A DNA stretch of 64,000 nt from Deltaproteobacteria bacterium. GTDB lineage: Bacteria; Desulfobacterota; DSM-4660; Desulfatiglandales; HGW-15. The position numbers and the translations under genes were made by a program. Within the stretch, counting starts at the first letter, position 1; the number at the start of each line of letters is the position of its first letter. This document shows, piece after piece, positions 33,225 through 42,623 of the stretch. Below the pieces are notes generated by a model that saw nothing but the letters and a program-made list of their open reading frames with translations, was not told the DNA's origin and did no database searches. Location: assembly GCA_019308985.1 (NCBI GenBank), contig JAFDHB010000001.1, forward strand, positions 28,175 to 92,174, given 5' to 3'.

Positions 33225-36029
33225 TTAGTAAATACTGAGCCGCCGAGGAATGGCGTACCTGTACTGCCTCATTTGAAAGGCCCTTTCACCCCCCTCAAGT
33301 TCAAGGAGCTTGTTACACACACTCTCCTGAGCGAACGTACCAGCTTCTTCGATGGTGCATTTTGATTGGGATTCAACAGGGTCGTTCCGTATTTTTACCA
33401 GGAACTCTGCATCGGCTAGGACAGGGATGTTAGCGTTATGTGATATGAGTATGACCTGGCGCTCTTTTTTAGCTTCCAGAATCTTCGGCACAATTTTATT
33501 TACGATATAGCTGTAGCCCAGCTCGTCTTCAGGTTGGTCAATAATTAGGGGTACGTCCCTAGCCATAAGAGCTAACGCTAAGATTGTTGAACTTTGTTCA
33601 CCGGGAGATAATTCAGTAAGCAAATCGGCGAATCTTTCAGTACCTTCCCGACGAACTGTTATCTTGGGAACCGGTTCAGCTTCAAAAACCTGAAGCTTGT
33701 GCAATGATCGAGATTGACCTTTAATTGTGCACAGAACTTCTTGAGTGTTCTGGGTAATCCCACAAGCCTTAACTAAGGTTGTTGTTTTTCCATCTAGTTT
33801 CCTGAAAACGCCGTCATTCAAAATTGCCTCAAGGACCTGGGAAGGTTGGGCCATTATACCCACCAACGCTAATTGTTCATCTCGTTTTTGTATCCTTCGA
33901 TCCTTTGCTGCAATCTCCCCGCAGACTTCTTTGAGCAAGTCAATGTATTCTTGTGGATCTGGTCTTTCAAGGCTAATGATAATATCAGGCCCAACAGTTT
34001 TGTTCAATTCATCTATCTTCGATTTCCGACTTTGTGCAATAACCTCTGATGTCTTTTTGAACTTTTCCAAAAGACTATTTCTGGTTTTTGCTAAAGTGCC
34101 TATTTCGTTCTTTATGGCCTCGAGTTGCGGTATGGTCTTGTTTTGAATCTTGTTTATCTGACTCCTCAAATTCTCAACCTTGTTAAGAAGCTGCTCAGGC
34201 GAATCGAAACCCTGTTTTCGTAGTGCCTTTGACACTAATTCCTTGTGGGCAGAAAAATCTTTCTTCCACTGACTAAGCAATGGTGAACAGTCATTTTTTA
34301 AGACGTTGGTGGCGTCCTCCAATTGCTGAAATACGGAGTCAACTGACTCATTGTAAGTATCCACTGCTGCGGATATAGACCTTAGGAGATCCGGCAAGGC
34401 CACCTTTGCTTCTTCAAAATTAAGGCGGCTAATTTCCCACGTTTTCTTTAACGCATCTTTTTGTTTGTGACTAAGTAATTCTTCCAACGATTCTATCTGC
34501 TTTTCTACGTTGTTTATCACTGAAGCTGTTGTCTGCCACAAATTGTTGCCAGTAGCTTCCAGGTGTTTCTCATTATCCCTGAGTTCCTCCTCAAGCTGGG
34601 TTAGGCTGCCAACGGTGCCAGCTAGCCCCTCTTTCTGATCATATAAATCAGCGAGTTCGTCCGCATTTGCCCTTAGTTGTTCCGTTAATTCTTCTCTCTG
34701 TTTCCGATGCTCGGCAAGGCCCGCCAAGTCATCAATAAGGGAGAGTTGAGATTTCACGCTTCTCCTCAAAATCCCAACATGCCCTTGTGTATAGGTTTCC
34801 GGAAAAGTCGCAATTTTCTCGAAATCCCCTGGGACAAGTTCATCCTTGTCTGGATCATATTCCAAAACTTCAGGAACGGTTTCGACGCTTAGTACCTTTG
34901 AACCCTTCTTGTCAAATACAGGTATAAATGTTCGTGAGATGCAGTAGGACCGACTATTTCGGGAAAGATATAAATTAACTCTCCCGTTTGGCTGAAGGAT
35001 CGCATTCAACCTACGGAGGAGGATATCAAGCTCGTCTTCTCGGTCGGCGATACCAAGTACAGATTTGTCTCGTCCCAGTGCAAAGCTTATGAAGTCAAAT
35101 ATTGCGGTTTTGCCGGAATGGTTCTCACCGATAATGCAGGTGAAATCAGGGGAAAACCCCATCTCTAGTCCGTCAAAAAACCCTCCTTCGATCGTCAGAC
35201 CGAGAAGTTTATACCTTTTTGGATCAGAGGGATGCTTTTCCGAGATGCGGGTTCGCGGTTCACAGGTGACTTGTCTTAGCCCCCGTACATTCCTGCTGCC
35301 AAGCTTGAGCCAGATGGCAGCATTCTCTATTTCATCGGGAGTCTTGGCCTCCCCCGGAACCAGGGGAGACAGACAATAATCTGTTGCAGAGACTATTGAA
35401 GGGGGCGCACTCCTCAAAACGTACCTGTTTTGCCATTTGCCATCATTATCAAAGCCAATGAACTTGACCTTGTCGTCAGCGATTTGGATTAGCCCAATGT
35501 TACCTGATTCAAGCCAAGCCATTTTGGTCGGGATTTTTCTTGCTTTATCGAGAAACCCTATGTCATTGGAGAAAGGATGAGGCACAAGGGTAATTCCTTT
35601 TGCATCCGTAATATCTGTCAAAACCTCAGAACAAGGCTTATCTTTGACAGCATCTTTCGCGGAAGCCTCAACGGGAAGTTTCAGTACTCCTATGAAATGG
35701 TTCTGTTTTTTCTCGTCAAAATCATTATCGAAAATCGCTATGATATGGGCACCTTCCTCCAAGGTTATTTCAATCCCTGGAAGTACAACAAGGTCAGCAC
35801 CTTTTTTTCTTAATGCAGCCTCCTGGACAGGCTTCACAAACCTGAAGGTGTTGTGATCTGTGATTGCAATCAAGGATATGTCGGCCTTAATCGCTGCATC
35901 CACAATCTTATCCGGGTCCTGACCTGAGGCGTGAACATGAAGATTGACCTTATGCCACTCTGCACCTTGGCAAGTAGCTGAGAATCTTTTTAGATATTCG
36001 AGTCTTGTTGTTATCATTTCACGATCCAT
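33225..36029 (-). CDS. TrlF-type PHP-domain/SMC-like ATPase
   Basis: 934 residues. N-terminal PHP phosphoesterase domain with metal motifs NLHVHAS, ITDHNTF, PGIEIT and VPHPFS (about 26-170). Then an ABC/SMC-type ATPase: Walker A GENHSGKT (about 305), a long coiled-coil middle (440-720), signature LSPGEQSSTILALAL and Walker B PLIIDQPEDELG near the end, followed by the H-loop ILISHNANI. Fusions of this kind are found in defence islands and are thought to act on nucleic acids. Stand-alone gene with about 270 bases of spacer upstream. Confidence 0.82.
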   Translation of the reverse strand: MDREMITTRLEYLKRFSATCQGAEWHKVNLHVHASGQDPDKIVDAAIKADISLIAITDHNTFRFVKPVQEAALRKKGADLVVLPGIEITLEEGAHIIAIFDNDFDEKKQNHFIGVLKLPVEASAKDAVKDKPCSEVLTDITDAKGITLVPHPFSNDIGFLDKARKIPTKMAWLESGNIGLIQIADDKVKFIGFDNDGKWQNRYVLRSAPPSIVSATDYCLSPLVPGEAKTPDEIENAAIWLKLGSRNVRGLRQVTCEPRTRISEKHPSDPKRYKLLGLTIEGGFFDGLEMGFSPDFTCIIGENHSGKTAIFDFISFALGRDKSVLGIADREDELDILLRRLNAILQPNGRVNLYLSRNSRSYCISRTFIPVFDKKGSKVLSVETVPEVLEYDPDKDELVPGDFEKIATFPETYTQGHVGILRRSVKSQLSLIDDLAGLAEHRKQREELTEQLRANADELADLYDQKEGLAGTVGSLTQLEEELRDNEKHLEATGNNLWQTTASVINNVEKQIESLEELLSHKQKDALKKTWEISRLNFEEAKVALPDLLRSISAAVDTYNESVDSVFQQLEDATNVLKNDCSPLLSQWKKDFSAHKELVSKALRKQGFDSPEQLLNKVENLRSQINKIQNKTIPQLEAIKNEIGTLAKTRNSLLEKFKKTSEVIAQSRKSKIDELNKTVGPDIIISLERPDPQEYIDLLKEVCGEIAAKDRRIQKRDEQLALVGIMAQPSQVLEAILNDGVFRKLDGKTTTLVKACGITQNTQEVLCTIKGQSRSLHKLQVFEAEPVPKITVRREGTERFADLLTELSPGEQSSTILALALMARDVPLIIDQPEDELGYSYIVNKIVPKILEAKKERQVILISHNANIPVLADAEFLVKIRNDPVESQSKCTIEEAGTFAQESVCNKLLELEGGERAFQMRQYRYAIPRRLSIY

Positions 36030-36302
36030 GTGGAATAGCTATTACTTAAGATTCTTAAACGATTAGTGGGGAAATGTCAAGAGAAAGCAGGCACATACGA
36101 GAGATATATAGAGAATTATTCTCAGATGTATGTATCAGTTCGCTCAATTCCGAAGATCAATAGATATTCATTTTTGTTCGCCGCTAAACAAGAATCTTCA
36201 CCGAGAGTTAAAGCTCTTTTACCTGGGAATTCTTATCTCTTATGATAATCCCTCCTCTCTTTTTTGCACCTTCCCCTTCTTCTACCCTGGTAGGTAGAAA
36301 CT

Positions 36303-36533
36303 ATGATTCTACCACCAGAGGCTATTAAAGAATTCAAACAAGTATACAGAGGAGAATTTGGAGAAGATCTCTCCGCTGAAGAGGCCTATGAGAAGCTCCA
36401 TAGACTAATCAATTTTTTGAGGGCAGCCCTTGTCCCTCCTTCCTATTACGCCAGGATAACGAAAACTGATGGTACTTGTTCTAAGGGCCTTGATCAGAAA
36501 GGCAAATGTGATAAACTGAAAAACAACAATTGA
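36303..36533 (+). CDS. small hypothetical protein
   Basis: 76 residues. The segment EFKQVYRGEFGEDLSAEEAY then LHRLINFLRA is a common short helical motif of small uncharacterised proteins in many environmental bacteria. No ribosome binding site, but an inverted repeat TCTACC-N6-GGTAGA (36281-36298) lies directly before the ATG and could act as operator or hairpin. Confidence 0.6.
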   Translation: MILPPEAIKEFKQVYRGEFGEDLSAEEAYEKLHRLINFLRAALVPPSYYARITKTDGTCSKGLDQKGKCDKLKNNN

Positions 36534-36534
36534 T

Positions 36535-36570
36535 CCTGTCGCTTGACAGGAAGATCAAGCTGGTCTTTTT
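36535..36570 (+). terminator. probable terminator
   Basis: CCTGTC-gctt-GACAGG (36535-36550) right after the stop of the small gene, nested in GATC repeats, with five T at 36566-36570. Stem and T-run are 15 bases apart, so efficiency is doubtful. Confidence 0.4.
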
Positions 36571-36835
36571 GCCATTCGGCATAGCCTACATGTTCAGTTA
36601 CATTATCTGCGAACGGTGGGAGCCGAACCTCAGGAGACTACTTCTGACAATTACAGCTTAATATATCTGAGCAAGTCGTTCAAGATTGCCAAATGAATAT
36701 AAATATCTCTCAAAAAGGTCGAAATAGAAGCAGTTGAAAATATCTTATTCCAATTTGCAATCAAGATGAGTTTAATGTATAATTCTGTTTGTGCCATAAG
36801 AGCTCAAATTTTGGTCAAGGAGGTACAAACAGAAA

Positions 36836-37366
36836 ATGGCCAGGCCAGCAAATTTTACTGAAGACATGGTTAATGTATCGAAACAAATTGTAAAAGAGGC
36901 TACTACGGCCAGGGAGCTTCGAACCGGTCTGAGTATTCTTATACCAAAGCTCTGCAGTGTTTCCAACGCCGAGACGGCCCAAGTGCTCGGGGTGGGTATT
37001 GCGACGGTAGTTCGGATGCAAAAGCAGATTCGCGATCAAGTTGAAGGAAAACCGGCCATCAAGGGGAACTGGGGGGGACGTCGGCGGCAAAACCTTGCGC
37101 TCCAGGAAGAAGCTGAGTTTCTTAAGCCATGGGTCGACAAGGCGGAAACAGGAGGTGTGCTGGTGGTCCCGCCGATTCACGCTGCCCTGGAACAGCGACT
37201 TGGGAGACCGGTGGCGGCTTCCACTGTTTACAGAATGCTGGCTCGTCATGGGTGGCGAAAGGTAGAACCCGATACGTGCCACCCGAAGCGTAATGCAGAA
37301 GCCCAGGAAGAGTTTAAAAAAAATTTCCCGAAACGCTGGCGCAAGCTGCGGAACAGAACGTCTTGA
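36836..37366 (+). CDS. IS630 transposase, first frame (DNA-binding part)
   Basis: 176 residues. Helix-turn-helix region (SVSNAETAQVLGVGIATVVRMQ) and a winged-helix part (VPPIHAALEQRLGRPVAAST, VYRMLARHGWRKV) that bind the inverted repeats. Near its end a run of eight A (37316-37323) allows -1 slippage; the -1 frame then reads FPETLAQAAEQNVLNLPVRV straight into the DDE part. Without slippage the frame stops at 37366. Confidence 0.85.
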   Translation: MARPANFTEDMVNVSKQIVKEATTARELRTGLSILIPKLCSVSNAETAQVLGVGIATVVRMQKQIRDQVEGKPAIKGNWGGRRRQNLALQEEAEFLKPWVDKAETGGVLVVPPIHAALEQRLGRPVAASTVYRMLARHGWRKVEPDTCHPKRNAEAQEEFKKNFPKRWRKLRNRTS

Positions 37367-37890
37367 ATCTGCCGGTGCGGGTGATGTTTCAGGACGAAGC
37401 TCGATTTGGACGGCTGAGCGATCCGAGAAAATGCTGGGCTCCTGCGCCTCTTCGCCCTGTGGTAGCCGTAGCCCTTGTGAGGGAATATACCTATGCGTAT
37501 GCGGCTGTATCACCTCAAGACGGTACCCTTGTTTGGATGCTGGCAAGCAAGATGGACACATTGAATATGGGGGCTTTCCTTGAGCACGTCTCAGGAAAAC
37601 ATCCAAAGGAGTTTGTCTTGATGGTTTTAGATGGAGCACCGGCGCACCGTGCAAACGATCTGAAAGTTCCCCAAAATATGGCATTGATAAGGCTTCCAGC
37701 GTATTCACCGGAGCTGAATCCCGTGGAGCTGCTCTGGGACGAATTACGCGAGAAAGAATTTGCAAATCGCGTTTTTGATTCCCTTGGAGCAGCCATTGCT
37801 CAGGCTGCACGAGGGCTAAAACGATTGGAACTCGACCCTGAGTTTCTTCAGTCTTTAACCGACTGGAATTGGATATTAAGCTCATCTTGA
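37363..37890 (+). CDS. IS630 transposase, second frame (DDE catalytic part)
   Basis: 175 residues from a TTG overlapping the first stop, but most likely made as a -1 frameshift fusion of about 351 residues. Catalytic triad: Asp in VMFQDEARFG, Asp in MVLDGAPAHRA and Glu in LNPVELLWDELRE. The stop codon lies inside the right inverted repeat. Confidence 0.85.
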   Translation: MNLPVRVMFQDEARFGRLSDPRKCWAPAPLRPVVAVALVREYTYAYAAVSPQDGTLVWMLASKMDTLNMGAFLEHVSGKHPKEFVLMVLDGAPAHRANDLKVPQNMALIRLPAYSPELNPVELLWDELREKEFANRVFDSLGAAIAQAARGLKRLELDPEFLQSLTDWNWILSSS

Positions 37891-37914
37891 TTGCAAATTG
37901 GAATTAGACTTACC

Positions 37915-38199
37915 ATGGATAAAGCATACTTTACACGAGAACAGGTCAGTTTTATCTGCCAACGCCTATCCGAAATACTGCCGGAGTGCTTCAGACTCCA
38001 TTCCAAGCTCCTTCAAGTTGCCGATCCGGCAACCCGTGAGATTGTCTGCTCTTTGGATGAGCTCGCCAAAAAGCTCGACTATGACCCTTACGTCCTATAC
38101 TACTGGCTCACGGGTCTTGATGCAGTGAAATTTGTCACACTCCCCTCTGTTCATGAATTCAGTAAGAAGACCAGGATAGAAATTCTCGTCCGTTACTAA
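37915..38199 (+). CDS. hypothetical protein next to the IS630 insertion
   Basis: 94 residues from ATG 37915 (MDKAYFTREQVSFICQRL). Helical; the middle (SLDELAKKLDYDPYVLYYWL) could be an HTH. The IS ends 10 bases before the ATG, so the native promoter and ribosome binding site have been separated from the gene and it may be silent or driven from the IS. Confidence 0.5.
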   Translation: MDKAYFTREQVSFICQRLSEILPECFRLHSKLLQVADPATREIVCSLDELAKKLDYDPYVLYYWLTGLDAVKFVTLPSVHEFSKKTRIEILVRY

Positions 38200-38284
38200 G
38201 GTCTCTTTTCTTTTGAAGGATAAGAAAGGAGGGCCAGCGAAACAATTATCTCTCCGCTGGACAATCCTTTGTTTATCCCAAAAC

Positions 38285-39919
38285 ATGCAAAAAGCACTCA
38301 TCTATTGTCGTGTCTCAACGGAGGAACAGGCCGAAAGAGGGTATTCTTTAGAGACCCAAGAGAAATACTGTCGGCAATTTGCCGAGAGAAATGGCTACAA
38401 GATCGTTGGCGTTTATCGCGATGAAGGAAAGAGCGGAAAGAGGCTTGACCGGCCCGCTCTCAAGGATCTGCTTTCGCGTATTCAAGAAGATAAATCGATC
38501 AGTGCAGTCATTATTCAAGAAACGGATCGCCTAGCCAGGAACACCAAAGACCATCTTACCATAAGAGCCTTGTTGCAGAAAGCCAATGTGAACCTTGTGT
38601 CCGTTGCCCAGCCCATGCTGGATGATAGTCCCGAAGGGACAATGATCGATACGATTATCGCCAGTGTCAACCAGTTTCAGTCAGACATCAATGGCAGGAA
38701 GACCAGCAAAGGGATGCAGGAGAAGTTTGATTCTGGCTGGTGGCCTACTTGGGCACCCCTTGGCTACATAAATAAGGAGATCAGGCCCCAAGAAAAGATC
38801 ATTGTCCCTGACCAGGAAAAATGGCATCTCGTCAGAAAGGCCCTAAAAATGTATTTGACTGGCAATTACTCGGCGATAGAGATAGCTGACATTCTCTATC
38901 AAAAGGGCCTACGGTCCAGAACCGGTAAGAAGATATGCAATAGCGTTATGACTGATATTTTGAGAAATCCGTTCTACGCGGGTATCATGCGATGGAAAGG
39001 GCAAGAGAAAGTGGGCAAACATAAAGCCATGATCACCTTAGAGGAACACAGACGCATTCTCAGGATATTCAGTATCCATAATCATCATGCCTGCCGGAGA
39101 AGGAAATATAATTTCCTGCTCAGAGGCTTCGTGTTCTGCAATATCTGTGGGAACAGATATACAGCAGAAAGACATCCGGCGAAGAAAGTCTCTTATTACC
39201 ATTGCCAATTCGGAGGAAAAATAGGAAAGGACAGAACCCATACCAACCGAGGCCAAAACGTGACAGTGGAAGAACTGGAGCGGCAGGTTGAAGAAAAATT
39301 CAAGGATATCCAATTTAGTGCGGAATTCATCAGCCTTGTAGTCAAAAAGATGAAGGAGCTTTACTCCAAACAGAAAGAAGAAATTGAAATAGAAAAGCGG
39401 GGCCTACTTAACCAGAGATTAGCTATTGAAAGAAAAAGGGATGTAGCCGAGGAAAAACTGCTCAGCCAGATCATCTCGGATGCTGACTTTCAAAGGATCA
39501 GAGAAAGAATTCAAAGGGAACTCACTCTTATCCAAGACCAGCTGGATGAACTGGAAATGCAACACACCTGGGATGTAGATGCGATAAGAGAGGTTCTTAA
39601 GCTTACCCAAGACATCTACTACACATACAAGACCGCACCCTATGAGCTCAAGCGGGAGTTCCTTGGGCTATTCTGGGAGAAGTTCTTGGTGCAGGATAAA
39701 AGGATTGTTGAAGCAATTCCCAATAAACTCATCCAGGCGCTTATTGAGAACAGGCAGGTTATAATAAGCGATCAAAGGCAGCCCAGTCCAAAGCTTTGTA
39801 TAACGCTCCAGGACTGGGAGTATATGACGATGCTTAAAGAAAAAGTCAGGCATATTAAACGGTCATTAAGGGCCTACAGGTTGTCACGAGCCGCGACAAC
39901 TACTAAGACGACAACATGA
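38285..39919 (+). CDS. large serine recombinase
   Basis: 544 residues from ATG 38285, where the resolvase domain starts. Catalytic Ser11 in YCRVSTEEQAERG, with ETDRLARN and IDTIIASVNQFQSD in the N-terminal domain. Recombinase domain at about 155-260, a zinc ribbon (FCNICGNRYTAERH ... YYHC), then a coiled coil (365-460). This domain order is that of phage/ICE integrases that join attP and attB unidirectionally. No cognate att site was recognised nearby. Confidence 0.88.
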   Translation: MQKALIYCRVSTEEQAERGYSLETQEKYCRQFAERNGYKIVGVYRDEGKSGKRLDRPALKDLLSRIQEDKSISAVIIQETDRLARNTKDHLTIRALLQKANVNLVSVAQPMLDDSPEGTMIDTIIASVNQFQSDINGRKTSKGMQEKFDSGWWPTWAPLGYINKEIRPQEKIIVPDQEKWHLVRKALKMYLTGNYSAIEIADILYQKGLRSRTGKKICNSVMTDILRNPFYAGIMRWKGQEKVGKHKAMITLEEHRRILRIFSIHNHHACRRRKYNFLLRGFVFCNICGNRYTAERHPAKKVSYYHCQFGGKIGKDRTHTNRGQNVTVEELERQVEEKFKDIQFSAEFISLVVKKMKELYSKQKEEIEIEKRGLLNQRLAIERKRDVAEEKLLSQIISDADFQRIRERIQRELTLIQDQLDELEMQHTWDVDAIREVLKLTQDIYYTYKTAPYELKREFLGLFWEKFLVQDKRIVEAIPNKLIQALIENRQVIISDQRQPSPKLCITLQDWEYMTMLKEKVRHIKRSLRAYRLSRAATTTKTTT

Positions 39920-40042
39920 CTTGCGCTTTTTCTTGGTGCGCCGTTCGTATCCCTTCTTAGATTGATAGTATCGAACCAGCAAATGAGCCAGCCGCTCTAC
40001 TACTTCTTCTAATTCTACAGGAGTATCCTTCCTCTTGTCCAT
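39884..40042 (-). CDS. possible small basic protein
   Basis: 52 codons from ATG 40042 (MDKRKDTPVELEEVVERLAH, LLVRYYQSKKGYERRTKKKR), ending inside the 3' end of the recombinase gene. Amphipathic helix plus basic tail, protein-like; ribosome binding site weak. Confidence 0.35.
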   Translation of the reverse strand: MDKRKDTPVELEEVVERLAHLLVRYYQSKKGYERRTKKKRKSCCRLSSCRGS

Positions 40043-40164
40043 ACCTTCACAGTCTATGCGGTGGAAACCATCAGGAAAAGAAGGGTATTTTTGTCGTTTC
40101 GATGAAATAATCCCCCAAAACAGAAAAGGAAAAGCGCACTCAGTCTATGCAGGCAACTTCTTTC

Positions 40165-40893
40165 TTATCTTGACCTTTTCGGAGCACACCCCGGCAGTAT
40201 ATCAATCTTTGGTGACGAGGAGGCACCTCTCATGGAAGACCTCTGACCTGGCTGATTCTGCCCGGTCTTCTTCATCCCCTCCAGCCATTGGGCAGTCCCC
40301 AGGACAAAGGGATAAAATTTGAGATTTCCAATGTAATACCTAGGGCCTCCGACAGAGCCGAAGTTGACCGCGTAAATCCCTTCCTGGAGCGTCTTTCTTG
40401 GGACAAGGCGGTACATTCCGGGTTTTCCAGGAACAGGGGCGATGCTGAGTGGAATGTTATGGTCAACCACCCATAGATTGATGGGTATCCTCTGATTGTA
40501 CCTGACACCATAGACGTTTCTGAAAAAGGCCGGATTGGTCTTTGGTTTTTTGATATCGAAGAAGTTGGCCGAAGCCGCGGTAAGGTAGATTAGATATGAG
40601 AGCCGGACCTTGGAGGGAGAGATCTCCGGATTGAAATGAATGATTTCAAAAGGACCTGGGTCTATCCTAATATCCGGAGGCTCTGGTATTCCGTAGAGGC
40701 CGGAGCGGATATCAGCGATCTTGATGCCGGTTCGGAATTTCAGATTTCCCTGTTTTAGGGGGATAAGTTTATCCCCTTGGCTGATATATGTGCCGTAAAA
40801 CTCTGGAAGACGTTTGCCCTGAGCCGCGCTGCCAGATGCTAACCCTCCAATGACCAAACCTATGAGAATCATGTTCACCTTGAACGCCTTCAT
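40165..40893 (-). CDS. hypothetical secreted protein
   Basis: 242 residues from ATG 40893 (GGAGG 6 bases upstream). Signal peptide MKAFKVNMILIGLVIGG with cleavage near AQG. The mature protein is beta-rich (LKFRTGIKIADIRSGLYG, GIYAVNFGSVGGPRYYIGNL) and may be periplasmic. Family unknown. First of a three-gene group of exported proteins on the minus strand (with 41664 and 42544). Confidence 0.6.
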   Translation of the reverse strand: MKAFKVNMILIGLVIGGLASGSAAQGKRLPEFYGTYISQGDKLIPLKQGNLKFRTGIKIADIRSGLYGIPEPPDIRIDPGPFEIIHFNPEISPSKVRLSYLIYLTAASANFFDIKKPKTNPAFFRNVYGVRYNQRIPINLWVVDHNIPLSIAPVPGKPGMYRLVPRKTLQEGIYAVNFGSVGGPRYYIGNLKFYPFVLGTAQWLEGMKKTGQNQPGQRSSMRGASSSPKIDILPGCAPKRSR

Positions 40894-40968
40894 CCTTTGC
40901 CTCCATTGTTTTGACACATCGATTTCACATTTTTTCTTTAGAGACCTCGACCCACCAGCAAAGCCTCA

Positions 40969-41664
40969 TTAGATCTCCCTTGCTTCTTCCAGGAATTTCT
41001 CTGCTACAGTAGAGGAAAATACTTGCGCTTTTTCTTCGGTGGTCGGCCACTTGGCCCCTGATTCAATAATGAGCTCGCCTTTCTGCTGCCAGATATATCT
41101 CCCATCCTGGGCAATCAATTCTATCTCGAATGGGACCTTTATTTCCGACCTCTTAATGATACTAATGTTGTGGCCAAAGCCACCGTATGAAATCAGCAAC
41201 ATGGCATCGGCTTTTAGATCCTGGCAGAGCTTAGCAATATGCGTCATTTTCTCTTCTTCGGTTCTGGTTCCTAATCCAAGATGCCTCTCCTGCTCCGGGA
41301 GAATCTCACTTACTGAGTGAGGGGTTATGATATGGTAAGAACTCTCTTTTTGGAGAAGCTCAGCCATCTTGGTTTTTTCGCTGTTCTGAGGAAAGAGACT
41401 CCCTCCGCCGGCAGGATAGATGGCAAGGGATTTGATGAGGGACAAGGATTCTTTATCCAGAGTGGCGCTTTCTTCAAAACTGATTTTTGCCTTGCCTCCT
41501 GTGCTGAACTCAACGATTTTGTAAGCGTCAAAAGCTGCTCCGGCATACAGGATGGGAATGGCAGCCGCTCCGCAACCCTGAAGGATTAGAAACAAGCAAA
41601 GCATAACTAACGCCAGTGGGTCAATTCTATCTCTTGTTCCCGATCTCAAGTGAAAGAATTTCAT
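40969..41664 (-). CDS. lipoprotein of unknown function
   Basis: 231 residues from ATG 41664 (GGAGGG upstream). Lipobox LILQGC with the lipid-modified Cys near residue 32, so outer- or inner-membrane anchored. The body (IKSLAIYPAGGGSLFPQNSE, LCQDLKADAMLLISYGGFGH, ELIAQDGRYIWQQKGELI) resembles GNA1162/DUF799-like or CsgG-like lipoproteins that assemble at the outer membrane. Assignment tentative. Confidence 0.6.
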   Translation of the reverse strand: MKFFHLRSGTRDRIDPLALVMLCLFLILQGCGAAAIPILYAGAAFDAYKIVEFSTGGKAKISFEESATLDKESLSLIKSLAIYPAGGGSLFPQNSEKTKMAELLQKESSYHIITPHSVSEILPEQERHLGLGTRTEEEKMTHIAKLCQDLKADAMLLISYGGFGHNISIIKRSEIKVPFEIELIAQDGRYIWQQKGELIIESGAKWPTTEEKAQVFSSTVAEKFLEEAREI

Positions 41665-41770
41665 GATGCCCTCCATTAATGAGAAAATGGAAATTGATAT
41701 TCTGGAAATCTTCACTCTCTTAAATTGCCAGGTGTTTTCTAGGTTGCCACTGGTCCACCTCTGTATTCCC

Positions 41771-42544
41771 TTAGATCAATTTTTCTTGAAGCCAATCACC
41801 TATCTTCTTTTGTATCCCCATTACTTGAAGCAGTTCCATTGAGTGAGCCCCTCCCCTGGTTATTTTAACCTCAATATCTCCTTTACCCCGTTTGCTCCAA
41901 TAAAGGCTGTTTTGGGCGACATTTGACCTATTCTGGTGGACGTAATCCTTTTCAGCGGCAATGAAAAGGACAGGTCGGTTAGCGTAATTGGATAAGACCT
42001 TCTCAAGATCAGGGTCGGGAGCACTCCACTTATCCTGTGGAGGGAGGATCAGGGAGACCAGCACCAGGGCCTTAATGGAATCATCATTGGCCGCAGTCAT
42101 CATGCTCAGAAGGGTGCCATAGCTGAAACCGATAAGACCGATTCGGTCCTGATCAACAATGGGCTGGTCCCTTAGAAAGTTCAAGGCGGTCTTAATCTCT
42201 CCTTCCACAAAAATCATGCTTTTTCGCTCCCTGGCAATTTGCATCATTTCCCTTTCTGACCTGGCCCGGTAATCAATGACCAGGACATTAAAGTTGTATT
42301 CGTTGTTCAACCATCTGGAAAACTCATCGTAACGTTCTTTCCAGGAAGTGCGGAGCCCGCTGATTCCCGGCAAGATGAGAATGGCTGGCCTCCTTTCATT
42401 TGTCTGACTGGCGTAATAGAGGGCGCTCACCTTTGGGCCATTGGGGATCTCCAGAGTTAGGGACTTTCTTGTCTGGGCCAGGCATCCGAAGAAGCTGGCA
42501 ATGAAAACGAATCCGATGATAACGGCCAATACCTTTTTCTTCAT
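41771..42544 (-). CDS. alpha/beta hydrolase lipoprotein (dienelactone hydrolase-like)
   Basis: 257 residues. N-terminal signal with lipobox-like FFGC. Alpha/beta hydrolase motifs: ILILPGISGLRTSW (oxyanion loop), nucleophile Ser in GFSYG, Asp in AEKDYV and His in GGAHSME. Probably an esterase in the envelope. Lies between the lipoprotein gene and the tyrosine recombinase. Confidence 0.8.
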   Translation of the reverse strand: MKKKVLAVIIGFVFIASFFGCLAQTRKSLTLEIPNGPKVSALYYASQTNERRPAILILPGISGLRTSWKERYDEFSRWLNNEYNFNVLVIDYRARSEREMMQIARERKSMIFVEGEIKTALNFLRDQPIVDQDRIGLIGFSYGTLLSMMTAANDDSIKALVLVSLILPPQDKWSAPDPDLEKVLSNYANRPVLFIAAEKDYVHQNRSNVAQNSLYWSKRGKGDIEVKITRGGAHSMELLQVMGIQKKIGDWLQEKLI

Positions 42545-42623
42545 GGCTACCTCCCTTTGATTGTTCCCGATTAACCCCCTAAATAAATTGTTCTGATTCT
42601 TAAACGATCACCTGTCTCAACCT

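Larger units (their letters stand above)
36747..37904 (+). mobile_element. IS630-family insertion sequence
   Basis: 1158 bp bounded by 30-bp inverted repeats with one mismatch: 36747-36776 (ATTCCAATTTGCAATCAAGA...) and its complement at 37875-37904. TA dinucleotides lie at 36746-36747 and 37905-37906, as expected from TA duplication, with a one-base ambiguity of the ends. Carries the two-frame transposase at 36836-37890. Apart from the two-frame layout, which is normal for the family, it looks intact and recent. The insertion lies 10 bases upstream of the gene at 37915. Confidence 0.85.

Noticed and set aside
36815..37885. 356-codon open frame on the minus strand
   Set aside because: It is the antisense of the IS630 transposase genes; low-complexity, Pro/Ser/Arg-rich and without a ribosome binding site.
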